From Pyrenula massariospora (lineage: Eukaryota > Ascomycota > Eurotiomycetes > Pyrenulales > Pyrenulaceae), in contig JAGFMI010000024.1 of NCBI GenBank assembly GCA_021030905.1, positions 124,001 to 188,000 on the forward strand: a stretch of 64,000 bases of DNA. Reading direction: 5' to 3'. Made by a program: the position numbers and the translations under genes. Shown here piece by piece: positions 11,341-23,251 of this stretch. Position 1 is the stretch's first letter; every line of letters starts with the position of its first letter. The notes below the pieces were generated by a model, which was not told where the DNA came from, did not search any database, and saw only the letters and a list, made by a program, of their open reading frames with translations.

Positions 11341-12152
11341 ATGACGAATTCTTTCACAGCAGAGTACTATCTTCACTGCTTTCTGTTCTATACATTTGCT
11401 AATGTCGAAATAGTTGGATGAGCTCCGACCAGTTCCAGCTTTCTGCGAAAGGCTCTGATATCAAGCTGAAAATCCACGAAGCCTTATTGAGCCGCCTTGC
11501 AAAGCAAATCACCTCCAAAGGGTTCAAGGAGGGCAATCAAAAGCACTATGTCTTCGAGGACACCACCGAGACAACCATTATGCAGTTCGTGGAATGGGCT
11601 TACACAAGGGACTATTCTCTGAAGACACGGTCTGCCTTTTGGGAGAGTGAGGACAAATATGACAACGATCTCATTTCTCATGCTCGAATCTACATCTTCA
11701 GTGACATCTATGGTATTGATAAGCTGAAAGATCTTGCGCTCAAGTACATCACGCAGCGCATTCAAGACTTGGCGCCAGTAGAGCGTGACCAGTACAGCCA
11801 GCAACGACCCCAAGAGATGGACGAGACAAAGCTACAGGACATCATTTCTCTATTCAACCTATGCTTCGGCCAGCTCCATGAGGATGACAAGCTACTCTTC
11901 TGGCTCGGCCGGTTTGCGGCTTGGCGAATTCGCGAATTCTGCCGGAATTCGGCTTTCCTTGCGATACTGCCTCAAATGTCTTCATTCGTTTTCCCAACCG
12001 TCAATCGCGCCGCAAATGCTCCCTGGAGCCTGAAAGACCCATTCAACAATGAGATCAAGATGTTCCAGTGCACTAGCTGCTCGACGAAACATGACGTGCA
12101 AGAGAATTACTGCTCTGCTTGTGGCTACCATTCTAAGATGAGGGAAATCTAG
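11341..12152 (+). CDS. BTB/POZ domain protein 3 with C-terminal zinc ribbon
   Basis: Exons 11341-11363 (23 nt, MTNSFTA plus two bases) and 11414-12152 give 253 aa. The intron has a weak GTACTA donor, a GCTAAT branch site and a TAG acceptor. The first exon has the same length and splice phase as in BTB gene 2. The BTB domain runs from FQLSAKGSD through KHYVFEDTTETTI and EWAYTRDYS. The helical block LCFGQLHEDDKLLFWLGRF is near residue 175. The C-terminus has two CxxC pairs (CTSC and CSACGYH), a probable zinc ribbon. It is the shortest intact family member, lacking both the N-terminal extension of gene 1 and the linker of gene 2. Cellular role is unknown. Confidence 0.87.
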
Positions 12153-12388
12153 ACGAGCTGGTAGGCAAAGTTGCCGACTAAGCTGTTATCGAGTGCATTC
12201 GGTTATGGGGCACTAGATTGTCTGAAGTTTTAATGACCCTATGAATTTTGAGACAAATAGAATGAGAGCTGTCGAAATTTTAGATTGAATGCAAAACGTT
12301 CTCTCCATTAGAGGCACCTTGTATGGTCTCAATCTCTCTGGCGCTATTTCGCTATGCCTATAGAGGGGTATATCGAACGTTAAATTAC

Positions 12389-13699
12389 CTAGAGCTTGCT
12401 CTGTCCATATGCCTTTGACTTTGTGCCCAACCCTTTCCCGTCTCCCCTGTTCTTCCCCATCTCAACCACTCTCTTCATAACTCTCTCTAGCCTCTCTATG
12501 GCATGATTCGTAATCTGATAATGCACGACTAATCTTCCACCCAGCACCCTGATACCCTCCTTCGCACCCTCTGCAGCAAACTCTTCATCCGCCACTCCAG
12601 CCCCCTCCAAGTCCAACCACACCATATTCGTCTCGACGGGTCTCACCAATTTCCCACCCATGCCCTCCCATACCCTTCCCACCCTCTCCGCCTGCCGATG
12701 ACTCTCCCTCAATTTCCCTCCCTCCCCATTCGGCCCCGTCCCAAACCCTTCATCAACTGCCACCCTCGCTGCCGCGGCAATAACCCCCGCCTGCCTCGTC
12801 CCGCCACCAACACTCTTCCTTATCCACCTCGCCCTCTCGATAAACTTCTGACTTCCCACAATCATACTTCCAATCGGCGCCCCTAACCCCTTGCTAAAAC
12901 ACAAACTCACACTATCAAAGCACCCCGCAAAATCCGGCAGGGACCCAGCACCCGCACACACTGCTTCCCACAACCTCGCTCCATCAAGATGCATCAGTAT
13001 CCCCCTTTCCCTCGCCCACCCCCTAATCCTCCGGATCTCCTCCAACGGCATCACCGTTCCCCCCAGCGTATTCTCCAGGCTAATGACCCTCGTCGGCGTC
13101 GAATGCACATCCCCATCCACCACCGCGTGTCCCTCCACATCCTCCAGCGTCAAATACAATCCATTCCGCGGCACCACAGGCTGCACGAGCGCCTGGCTCA
13201 GACTCGCCACGCCGCCCGCCTCGTACGTCAGGATGTGGCTCTTGTGATGCGCGAGCACGGCGTGCGGCGGGCCCTGGAGGTGCGCGCGCAGGGCGACCTG
13301 GTTGCCCATGGTGCCGGACATGACGAGGAGGGCGGCTTCGTGGCCGGTGAGGGAGGCGAGGTGGGCTTCGAGGGAGAGGGTGGTGGGGTCTTCGGCGAAG
13401 ACGTCGTCGAGGAGGGTGGTGGCGGCGATGGCGTGGAGCATGGCGAGGGTCGGGGTGGTGACGACGTCGGAGCGGAAGTCGGTGGTGGAGGGGCCGGGCG
13501 CGTGCCAGGCGGTCGGGGTGGAGGAGAGGGGGGAGGGTGCTAGTTCAGAAGGGGAAGGGGAAGGGGAGGGGGAGGGAGGCATGGTTGTGGAAAGACGGCG
13601 GAATGGCGGGAGTAGGTATTGACGGTAGGATACGCCGAGTAGTGGGCGTCGCACAGAATAAGGAACAAATGAGAGCGAGGTCAGTCGTCGAGAAAGCAT
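12389..13699 (-). CDS. GLY1: Low-specificity L-threonine aldolase, PLP-dependent
   Basis: Cleaves threonine or allo-threonine to glycine and acetaldehyde, a route to glycine. One exon, 436 aa. The fold-type I PLP enzyme core starts near residue 74 (DFRSDVVTTPT), with the catalytic lysine in SLCFSKGLGAPIGSM (K270) and the cofactor aspartate in LMHLDGARLW (D239). EDPTTLSLEAHLASLTG and SVGGGTRQAG are family signatures. The first 39 residues are Arg/Ser-rich without acids and look like a mitochondrial presequence. A second Met at residue 40 (13582) begins a Pro-Ser repeat and could start a cytosolic form. The 3' half lies in C-rich DNA with short tandem T/C runs. The gene converges with BTB gene 3, whose end is about 240 bp away. 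Confidence 0.93.
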   Translation of the reverse strand: MLSRRLTSLSFVPYSVRRPLLGVSYRQYLLPPFRRLSTTMPPSPSPSPSPSELAPSPLSSTPTAWHAPGPSTTDFRSDVVTTPTLAMLHAIAATTLLDDVFAEDPTTLSLEAHLASLTGHEAALLVMSGTMGNQVALRAHLQGPPHAVLAHHKSHILTYEAGGVASLSQALVQPVVPRNGLYLTLEDVEGHAVVDGDVHSTPTRVISLENTLGGTVMPLEEIRRIRGWARERGILMHLDGARLWEAVCAGAGSLPDFAGCFDSVSLCFSKGLGAPIGSMIVGSQKFIERARWIRKSVGGGTRQAGVIAAAARVAVDEGFGTGPNGEGGKLRESHRQAERVGRVWEGMGGKLVRPVETNMVWLDLEGAGVADEEFAAEGAKEGIRVLGGRLVVHYQITNHAIERLERVMKRVVEMGKNRGDGKGLGTKSKAYGQSKL

Positions 13700-14154
13700 T
13701 CAATCGAATTATCACAAGAGTTGAGTGTGGAGTGGAAAAAATCGGCCTTGGCGGTACAAAGTCATGATTCCCCGCACCTTATCGATAGAGAGCTGCCTTT
13801 CACGTCTTTCCTACTGTGGGGAAACCTGCCAGGGGCACAGTCAGGGGTCAGGCGTGCCGGTGAGGGGTAGGGAGAGCATCCTCCCACCCTCCTCGTGCCT
13901 CCCTGCAAGATCGGCCATGCCACTGGCACGCCGCAAATGGGTCATGCGGTCAATGAGAGGCGGCGTTCGTGCCAGTCTATCGATTATGAGAGGAAGTGTC
14001 TAGTCTGTATGCCTGCAAGTTCGGACAGCCATACAAGTCGAGCCATGACGTCCTCGTGTAAGTTTACATGTTTCTGATCATCTGGATGCTCTCAATAGAA
14101 GTAGTCATTCTCGAGCAATTTGTATATCATAAGCTAAGAGCGACAGAAGCATTT
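13700..14154. other. Intergenic region 5' of threonine aldolase
   Basis: Holds the threonine aldolase promoter and the 3' end of the GH125 gene. A short CA/GG-rich stretch lies near 13850-13900. No gene is seen. Confidence 0.5.
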
Positions 14155-15800
14155 TCATTGGAAGCTCTGTTGCAGAATCTCGGGTTTACGGTTGGCGAGA
14201 TCGATGATCATCTGTCCAAAGAGACCATTTGCCCACGAGAACCTAGACAAGCACGCATTAGACGCAGAATGCTTATGGGAAAGCTATAGTGCTTACCATT
14301 GTCTCGTCCATTTCGACTGATCAAAAGTCCAAATACTCTCATGAATTAGCCCCAAGCCATCTGTGCTGCTAACCAGCTGCTTCAGCTCTCCAGTAATCTC
14401 CTCGTCATCATCGCTTGTAAGGATCCTGACAATACTCGCCATGGGCCAAGCGTAGCCAGGACCATTATGCGGCCCACCGACCGCGCTAATGACAGGTCCG
14501 TGCATCCAGTATGGGTTGTCCGTACTGAGAACATACTTCCGCGTCGCGGCGTACACAGAATCGGAATTATCAGAATAGCCGATGAAAGGAATACTTAGTA
14601 AAGATGGAATGTTCGCGTCATCCATCAGATTCTCCGATCCGAAGCCGTCGATCTCGTACGCGTAGATTGATCCATACGTCGGGTCATCAACTATGCCGTA
14701 CTTGGTGATCGCGCTCCTCAGTGACTCGGCCATGTCGGACATTTGTGACGCAAGGTCTTCATTGCCGGGGAGCTGAGACATGATCTCCGAGGCGCTACTC
14801 AGGTAGCGGGAGAACATCATGTTGGCGGGAATGAAGAGCTGGTAGATCGTAGAGTCGTCCGAGGGACGAAAAGCGGAGCGGACGAGGCCGGTGCCGGATT
14901 TCACAGGCTCGCCATTACCGTTGTTAGCGAGAGTCTCGGTTGTGCGGGTGGTAGTTCGTTGGAAGGTATATGGAGAGGTATTGACGCTCCCATCATCTCC
15001 ATATGTCCCGATCATCATTGAATTGGCTGTATTGAGGACTTGTTGCACCGCAGGCACCCATTGGAACTGGCCGAAAAACGACGTGTCTCCGGTGGCGGTA
15101 AAGTAATTCGTAGAGACTTCCAGAAACGCTGCCAGGGAATCCAGCTCATATTTACACTCGAACACGGAATCTTTGCTGTAGGGAGGCGTCACAACATCAG
15201 AGTCTGCTGCCGAATTATCGGCGGGGCCGATCCCTGACTCTACGGGAGGTTGAAAGGAGTTGCAAAAAGGGGAGGTGAGTACATAGCGTGACTGCAGATT
15301 TATGACACCACGGTAGAGCGAAGCGATCGAATTGCTAGAGCTTGAAGCATTCAAGATAGGTAGGTAGGATTGCATCTGATTGGCGCTGTCCCGCAGCCAC
15401 ATGGCATTTCTGCCAGATCGTAAGTCAGAAAAGGTTAGCATTGCCTTTGGGTGTCTTCTCACATGTCTCCAGTTATCAAGAAGGTCAGCTCTTCCTCAGA
15501 GTTGTTCGCGGCGTAACCCTTCCATTTGACTGCTGTATCTAAAGTGTTCGGGTAGCTATTCACAAAGAGACGAGAAAGATCTGGATCAGCAATGGACTGA
15601 TTGATTCGGAAAATGGCATTCTCAGCAACGTCTGAAACGAAGGTCCGACAATTCAAAGGAGGTCGCTGGTAAGAGAGATTGTATCGACCGGTAGAGAACG
15701 GTGGATGGTATTGTGTTGAATATTCCGAGTAGTCGCTGCAATTCTGAGCAGCGATGCTTCTTGCTAGCAGAAACCCTAGACACAAAGCTGAGAGCAACAT
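14155..15800 (-). CDS. Secreted GH125 exo-alpha-1,6-mannosidase
   Basis: Glycoside hydrolase family 125 enzymes are metal-independent inverting alpha-mannosidases. Exons 15800-15463, 15409-14297 and 14242-14155 give 512 aa, normal for the family. The N-terminus is a signal peptide (MLLSALCLGFLLARSIAAQ). The family signature spans the first splice: ITGD-I-N-AMWLRDSANQ. Later hallmarks are FECKYELDS, HGPVISAVGGPHNGPGYAWPM and LIHES. The second splice restores RQ-WFSWANGLFGQ, the expected GH125 C-terminal block, followed by a short tail ending LQQSFQ. Both introns have GTGAGA/GTAAGC donors and CAG/TAG acceptors. Several N-glycosylation sequons (NCS, NLS, NQS, NAS) fit a secreted protein. The likely substrate is fungal-type mannan or N-glycan alpha-1,6-mannose. 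Confidence 0.94.
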
Positions 15801-17054
15801 GACTGCTATGAGAGGACTGAAGAGATGACTGCTTTTCCCTCGTAAAAAGAAGATTTAAGAGAGAAAAGGTCAAAGGAAGTCTCACCTACCTCTCCAGGTA
15901 CACTATGCGGTGGGGAGTACATCTCACTTCAGAGGGGAAAATGTTTTAATCTACGTCAGTCTGCAGTGGCAGTCAACCGGCTGACCAAGGATATCATTCG
16001 GTTCCTGATGGTCTCCGTCTGGAACCATGGCCGTGGTCGTGTGAGGGTTCCGATGAAGTCAAGGCCCGGGATCTCCTTTCGCGCAGAGGTTTGCCTCGGT
16101 GAACCAGTGGGAGAGCTGATGTGGGGTTGGGGTGAAGGTGATCGTGGGACCGGGGAAGAAGGTTTGGCTTCAGTCGGTGTGCTTCTTGTGCAGCTTCCCC
16201 GCCTTTGGAGGGATTCAGCTGGGAGAGGTACATCTTGTGAGAAATCTTGGACGTCATCTTCATGCACCCTCCTTGAAGGCAACGGTTGTAGGATCGAGAC
16301 GCCTTGAGGCTCATGAATAAATAGCTAGAAAGAGGAAAAAGTGAGCCGTGAAGCACTGCAAGACATGATGGACGGCCCGATCACTTAGACGGGGGCCGGA
16401 AAACGCCAAAACGCCATGAACGCCTAAAGTAGGCTTAGTAGCAACGGTACATGCGCAGGTACCAACGAGGTACCCACCGCGGAACTCTCATTGATGATAA
16501 AACTCAACCTCAATCTAGATGAGAATACAATCTCAACGCAGCCGTTTCTTCCTCAGTGTTTGTTCTTTTGTGGGGAGTTGAAAAGGTAGCTTGGTCAAGC
16601 TACACATACCTGAACTGTTCTAGCGTAGCATAAGCGTACCACTCTGTTAATCTTTACGGGAAATTTTAAGGGAACGAATTTGGGATTTGAAATTTAGAAA
16701 ACGACCCTGACACTTGCGCATAGGTGAATAGTTACGTCAAGACGAGTTCTATCGAGACGTTGTGTTGATACAAGCCTCGAGAAGATCAGGGATCAGATCT
16801 TCTTGTGTTTGAGGCGTATTGAGACTCTTCAATTAATTTCAATATCATACACTTCTAACCCTAATGTGACCAAGATCCGAGACCACAATGCATACCTGGA
16901 AAGGAAAATAGCGCCAGCCGCTATGCCAAATACCCCTGATCTACCACACGTAAGCAACACCCAAATCCCTTACACCAGCAAGATAACGTAAGCTCCACGA
17001 TAAACACCGGCGATGCAATGCAGGATATAACACATTCAGCAGCGCCCATTTTGT
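15801..17054. other. Intergenic region, GH125 promoter
   Basis: Opposed open frames at about 15956-16356 on both strands are of similar length and neither has a recognisable domain. Short direct repeats of the type GGTACC/ACGAGGTACC occur near 16448-16473. The rest is A/T-rich. No gene is assigned. Confidence 0.4.
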
Positions 17055-19668
17055 TCATGCAGTAACAGCCTCTGCCTCGGTTGCATCCTCTACCTCTTGT
17101 GCGTCGTTATCCAGTACTGCTTGGCCGTCACTCCCTGCGCCAAAGCCAATCTTATCAACATGAACCCCATTTGCTGCTTCTTTGACAACTTCCTTCAGTC
17201 CTTCCTTACTTTCTTCTTTCTCTCCTTTTGTCTGCTGCCCAATGCTCTGCAGCACATTCGGTCTCCATTTACCAAGGACTTTCTCGGCGATCTTCTTCGG
17301 CCCCTCGTCGCCTTGCCGCCAAATGTCTTCCACACGATCTAAGGCAGCCTCCCTGACCGGCACCCGCATCATAACTAGATATTGCAGCGCCATTACCGTC
17401 ATGGTCACCCGCTCTGGATCTGCCGCGAGACCGGCCACCATGTCGAGAATGTTGGAAGGAATGGATGGTATTTCACTAAGAAAACGAATAAGGAGCCGGG
17501 AGTCACGGGTTTCAGGCGATAAATATATTCGGAGCGCGTCAAATAGCGTGCGCAGCCAGTAATTGTAATTCGGAAGGCTTTGGTCATGGGACTCAGGCGA
17601 GGATGCCTCGCTTAGAGTGCTTGTCTTTGAGCGTATTTGGATCTTGTCAGCGTACCATTCCTCGGACAGCCAAGAGATAGCAATAGCGAGACGGGAGCGC
17701 CAGTCTTCAAGAATGTAGTTGAGAAGGGTTCGGCGTATTGAATTGCTGACTGTGGGCTTATCCGGATCAGGAAGATCTTCCGTCCTGAATTTCGATCCCA
17801 TTTCCTCCTCCAAATCAGATTCAGACTCTACCAGTTCATCGAGACCAGCAGGCGCTCGAGTCGCTAAGCGGATCATCATTGTAATCCATGCATCGCGATC
17901 GTTCGTACTTGCCGCAAGGCGATTGAATCCTAGCTTTTGTCTTGACAGACTCGCGGTAGGATCAAGGGACATCATGATAGAGAACACCCTCTCCACCGTC
18001 TGATTGCTGAGGACAGTTGCCTCGTCTTCTGTTAGAGGAGGCGGCTTCGGTAGCTCAAAGGATCCCAAATCAATTTCGGGTCCAAGAATGTCCGGAGACG
18101 TTGCAGCAGATGAAGCATCCCCGCGGAGAGTTTCAGAGTCTGTTGGCAAGTACTCTGGTTCGTACTCATCCTCATCATCAATTCCACTCGGGCCTGCTAG
18201 AGGGACCTCCGGCACCGGAGTAGGCTGTGCCATTTTCTGAAGATACGCATACCTAGCTTTGACAGCATTGATAGCTTCCCCAAGAGATGTGGCGTCAACA
18301 TGAGCTAAAAGTGGGCTTGTGATCGCTGTGACTAAATCAGTCGGTAGGGCCTTGACATCGAATTGGCTAAGTGCTGCGTCTTCTGTTAGGGTAAAGAGCT
18401 GGGCAAATGTATTCGGAGGCGGTGGAAGTGGCGGAAACTTGGTCGGCCCACTCGCTAATCGCGCGCGTTTGGCATTGTCTAGACCGTCACCTGGCTCAGT
18501 CGGTGCAGACCTCTTGAGCGACCCTTCTGGGGTAGCGAAAACCGCGGCCCGCGACTGCTGCAGCCGAATTAGATACGCATCGATCTTCCCAGCCAAGGGC
18601 CCGTTCGGATTGCTATTTGAGATCAGACACTTGCATCTTAATGGCGTTGAATACAACTCACTTCTTGTTGATATTTTTTAGAAACGCCCGGGTTGTCCGC
18701 TCCATAGACTTCACTGTCACCCGTACGCGAGGGGTCATAGGAGAATTGGCTTGCTTTAAAGGGTTAAAGTTGAGAATGCTTGATATGATCTTGTTGGCAA
18801 CGGCAGGTCGAGAACGGACGAGGAGGGCTAAACAGTTCATGGTACCGTCCACAAAGATTGCATCGCTAGTCATAGTAAGTATGTTGTAGTTGGTGTAGCA
18901 TTGGGAAAGGCAGCTGACCTGACGCTCTCGTGGAACACATCGAGCAGTCTATCTAAAAGGCCAGATGCCTCAGCTTCCAAATTGGGGAGAATAAGAACCG
19001 AGTGATTTCGAGGGACGAGCGAGATAGAGGTCTCATTCTGGTCGGGACGCTAAGGAACCTGTAAGCTGAATATCATCTCCGGGTTCGCGATCTTACTCGT
19101 GGATCTGCTATCACGCCAGGGGTTTGAACATGAACAACTCTTTGAATGAATTTTATGCAGCACAATCGAACCCCTGTGGGCGAGTTGTCCATGCGCTTAA
19201 GGATGTTGGATTTGATTGCAGTCATAGTATCCCAAGCCCAGCCTTCTTGCGGGCTCGAAATTCTGTTTAGCAAGATGTCAGGAATCACTACTCTTGAGAT
19301 TTGGGTTGTTCTACATGATGGTAGCCTTACATTCTCCGGAAGACTAGGCCATAAATGCTCGCAGCTGTCTGCACGAGGCTTCTAACCACTGCAACATCTT
19401 GACCCGGCGCTTCCAACAAGTCTCGCAAGTGTATCAGTACTTTTAGTCCTAAATCTTCTTTCTGAGCCACTGGAAAGGTCGGATTGGCAAATGTCTCGGC
19501 TAGAAAGTTGGCTCCCCATCTTCGCAACTCAAGTCTGGCAACACTGCCAATGATCGGTAAAATTCCTAGGACGATTTGCGGGTAGTGATGGCAATCACCG
19601 AGCACGAGCTTCCGCGCACCTTCCAACTGAGAAAGCTGGTCGGTGACGCTCGTGGCCGGTTGCGCCAT
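17055..19668 (-). CDS. PTA1: Symplekin/Pta1-type mRNA 3'-end processing factor
   Basis: Scaffold of the cleavage and polyadenylation factor, linking 3'-end cleavage with transcription termination in the nucleus. Exons 19668-19331, 19292-19097, 19049-18919, 18865-18662 and 18612-17055 join in phase to 808 aa. The N-terminal half forms the HEAT-like symplekin/Pta1 domain: SYP-like motif TAASIYGLVFRRI, GVRLCCIKFIQRVVHVQTPGVI, then LVPRNHSVLILPNLEAEASGLLDRLLDVFHES and VRSRPAVANKIISSIL. A Pro/acidic linker follows (EDEYEPEYLPTDSE, about 300-330). The C-terminal half is alpha-helical and ends in a Lys/Glu-rich tail. I start at MAQPATSV rather than an in-frame upstream Met because it gives the normal N-terminus. 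The third intron uses a GTCAGC donor. The symbol rests on family membership; the protein could equally be called symplekin. Confidence 0.9.
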
Positions 19669-20941
19669 GATATGTTTTGGGTGGAGGGCAATCAAGTACG
19701 GCGTTCAGCGGGGATCGAGGAGGAATGAAGGTTTCGAAGGCAGGGTCGAGGTCATAGGTCGTTGCTCAAATGAGTTTGGAAAGAGCATTAGCAGAAATGT
19801 AGAGAATGTTTTGGAATTAAAACAGCTATAGAAAACTTTAAAGACAAGGAGAGTGCAAACATTCTACATATCGAATGGTGTAGACATCGCAGCCATGCGT
19901 GTTTCCTCCGCGCCAAGGCTTGAATTCCGCCTGGAAGCTGGGCACCATTTTGGGTCTAGCGTACCTACGTCCAACATGAATCGGCAAATCCTCGGGAACC
20001 TTCTACGCATTCAATTTCAATCATCAGTCCATTCAATCTGCATCCCGAGACTGACAGATTGCCCTCTAGTCCCTGCTTAAGGGCTTCTTGGCCGATCGAG
20101 ATGCCACTGTACGATCAATTCCTCGCATACGAAAGGATGTGCAATCCCAGGCTAATACTTATCTCATAGTCTCAAGCGATCGTCCTACTACAAACCCGAC
20201 TACACCCACTCCGCGGCCCTCATCCGCGCTCGCCGCCCATATCTCTTTAAGAATCTGGCCACTGGGGCTGTACTCATGACGTTTGCTATTTCAGTTTGTA
20301 CGTTCTGTATTTCCTTTGGAGTCTTCCCGATATCACGAATGCGGGGCTAAGTTATTACGCTACGCAGATTCATTTACGATCCGTGCCGTTGGGCAAGAAA
20401 AGTTCGAGGATGTAATTGTGCCAGACAAGCCGGCACAAAGCCCCAAAACACCAAATGTGGCCGCGAACGGGCGGTCGTCGTGATCAGAACCTGAGAGCCA
20501 GGAGAGCTTGTTGGTATAGTTGAAAATGATGGAGGAGAGCGCGGAGCGGATGGGTTATACACTTGCAAACCTGTATTGCATTGCAGGAGTTGGTCATAGT
20601 AAGCACTTGCGCATCATTGGTAAGAAAATTATCGTAAATAAGTCTTCATGTTTCTTAAACAGAGGAAGTGCTTGAGGAACAAGCAGTCTAGCATTCGCAA
20701 AGATTGCAAGGAACACGTTGAAATTCGAAGAAAGCCATCACTGTACATACAGAGTCCATCACATGGTCCAAGGCACCCAGCCTTATGCGCAATGTATATA
20801 GAAACGAGCTCGCTCAAGTCCACTCAGATGACGTCGTCCCAGCTGCCGCTGTATTCAAGCACGCTGCCAATGAAGTCTCACCCGGTATCCAGGCATTGAA
20901 ACTCAGACAATGCGTCTAGCAAAAATAAAACAGGACTATGA
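19669..20941. other. Intergenic region between symplekin and Dep1/Sds3 genes
   Basis: Promoter of the symplekin gene on one side and 3' UTR of the Dep1/Sds3 gene on the other, since both genes are on the minus strand. Only short frames without domains. No repeat or RNA gene is recognised. Confidence 0.45.
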
Positions 20942-23251
20942 TTATCGTACACCAAATCTCCCAAACCCAGACCCTGCCGTTACACTCGTCTCCCGCGGTT
21001 GCTGATGAAAAGCTATAAGCGGAGAAGATGTACTCTGGTGACGATTGAGAAGATCGGCATGATCTGCTGAGGTGCGAGGACCAGAATTTGGCCTTGATGG
21101 TGACTGAAACACGCTATTTCGGGAGAGTGAGGGAGAAGTAAAGGCAGGACCTGGACCGTCAGCTCCGGATACACCATAATTGTTGCGTTCTCCAGCGTTC
21201 GTCGAGAATGGGGTCGACCTCGGAGGGCTTGGCCTCTGATGCAGTTCTATTGGGGTCGTTGATGATTCTTTATATCCTGGCTTCTGTTCTTTACGTTTGT
21301 TTGCTTGCGGCTCGGACCCATTGACATGTTCATGTTCGGCCCCATACAGCGTGTTCAAAGCCGAAGACCTAGGGGCAGACGGGTTTTCAGCAATCGTAGA
21401 AGCAGAACCATTCGATGCGTGAGCGTCAACAACCTTCTTCTGTGGTGTAGGGGTGGTATAATTGGGTGAAAAATTTGACTGCGTCGAGGATTGCCGACTT
21501 TGGCGAGAAAGGATGTGCTGATGGACAGGATGTTGGGGATTTGCCCATGGGGTTTGCTCTAGAAATTGCTCTTCAGCGGCTGCATTAGAGTCTGAGAACA
21601 TCGCGGGTCTACTTTTCCGAGATAGTGGCGCTGGCGCTGGCGCTGGGACCGGGGTCGTTACAGATCCAGATACATGCGCTTGTGGTCTAGTAGGTGGCTG
21701 TGCGGTAGCAGGTGAAATCTAGGAAGAAGTCAGCATTAGAGAGTCTGGAAAATCGCGTCTAGTCTTACACCCATCCTGGAAAGGTCATCTTCCAGCTCGT
21801 GCTCTCGCGCAGTCTCGACTTCTGGCGCTGCTGGAAAGCCCACGTACTTCGCCATGCCTGACAAGATCGAGACTTCTTTGTTATACGCCGTCTGCTGCAT
21901 AACTTGATTCCCGCGTTGTGTCGAAAAGGGAACCCAATAATTTGTTAAAGTATCCTCCGACCTAAATCTATCGTTTTGGATCTTGCAAAAGCTTTCATTG
22001 GCTTGCTCTAGGACTTTTTCGCGGATGTCTCGGACTCGTTGGAAATAGCTGCTATCGATAATGCTCTTCTGGGCGACGCTCGTCTTTCGGAGAGACTCAA
22101 CCTTGTATTCCCATAGTCTCACTTCGTTGATCTTCTTTTGGTCCCTATGATCTTGGATACATTGAAGCTGCCGCACGAGTTCAGAGTGCGTGGGCTTCGT
22201 AGTCTTGGCTTGTGCAAGCTCGGTCTGAAGCGCGGAGATTCGCTCATCGTAAAGCCTACGTCGACTTAGCATTATCTCAGAAGAGCCAAAGGGCATACTG
22301 ACTTGTCTCGGAGGATTGCAAATTGCTTCTCCAGTATTCTAAGTGACTCCATCGCTGCAATTTGGTTTGCAGCTTGACCAATTAGCTTGAGGACATTTGA
22401 CGGGAAATATGTAAAGCGAACATACCATCCTCCTCACTTTTAGCAGCGGCCTCGGTGTCTTCCTCTATCTCGCCAGCATCCTCCTCTTCGTCTGAATCGT
22501 GATCGCCTTCTTCTAGAGCATCGGCGGGCTCTTCCCCCTCGTCATCACCTGATTGTTCTTCTTGGGGATTCAATCTTTTTGACTTTTTCAGAGATTTCTT
22601 CTCTGCTCCCCTGCCTTTTTGGCTGATCGAGATTGCTGCTTGCTCAACCTCATCATCATCTTTATCTGGGTCTACCTGCTCAACATCTACGTGCTCATCG
22701 AGTCTCTCAGCATCATCCTCTTCATTCTCGGTCGTGCGAGTCGAGATGCTTTTCACAGAGCCTGTTCGCTGTCTTAGTCTTCGATCGGGTTCCTCGTCGT
22801 CGCTATCGCGCTTTCGCTTCTTTGGGCTGCCCTGGAAGTGAGGCGAGCCCATAAGTGCTTCTTCAAATCCCGCACTCATAGGGTCTGTGGGAGAAAGACT
22901 TCGCGATGAGATCTCGCTATCACTCAGAAGCTCGTTTTCCGCTTGGGAGGGAGCCATCGTCTCCACAAGCTTGTCTGCCCCAGGTTCGACCTCGGTCAAG
23001 CTCACAGCAACATTTGTGAACTTTTGAAGCTTCTCCGGAGAATCGTCGACTCTTTCTGTTTCAGCCTCAGAATCATGATCCAGAGGCTCCTTTTTCTGTA
23101 TGGTAGGGGCCGGCTCTTCTTCTGGCTCCGATGCTCCAATGTCACTAAGGCTGCTCGAGCGCCCATTCTCTGACATCACGTCAGGCGTAGGAAAAATGGA
23201 GCTTTCGTTTGTCGGAGCTTCCAGTTGGGCGACCGTTTGTAATGCTTCCAT
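20942..23251 (-). CDS. Dep1/Sds3-like subunit of the Rpd3L histone deacetylase complex
   Basis: Predicted chromatin co-repressor subunit acting in the nucleus. Exons 23251-22426, 22354-22303 (52 nt), 22255-21769 and 21718-20942 give 713 aa. Residues 1-275 are disordered and acidic, with an NLS-like PKKRKRDSDDEE and long Glu/Asp runs, as in Dep1. The Sds3-like domain begins at MESLRILEKQFAILRD and crosses the third exon start into LYDERISALQTELAQ, then HSELVRQLQCIQDHRD and a coiled coil to about residue 455. The C-terminal 260 residues are Ser/Pro/Gln-rich and end GFGRFGVR. Exon 2 must be included to restore RDK-LYDERI. Its donor is an unusual GTCAGT. Whether it is the orthologue of yeast Dep1 or Sds3 cannot be settled here. 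It diverges from NOP12, with 774 bp between the start codons. Confidence 0.88.

Noticed and set aside
12698-13622. Long plus-strand frames opposite threonine aldolase
   Set aside because: Low-complexity Pro/Arg/Gly-rich shadows caused by the strong base bias of the real gene.
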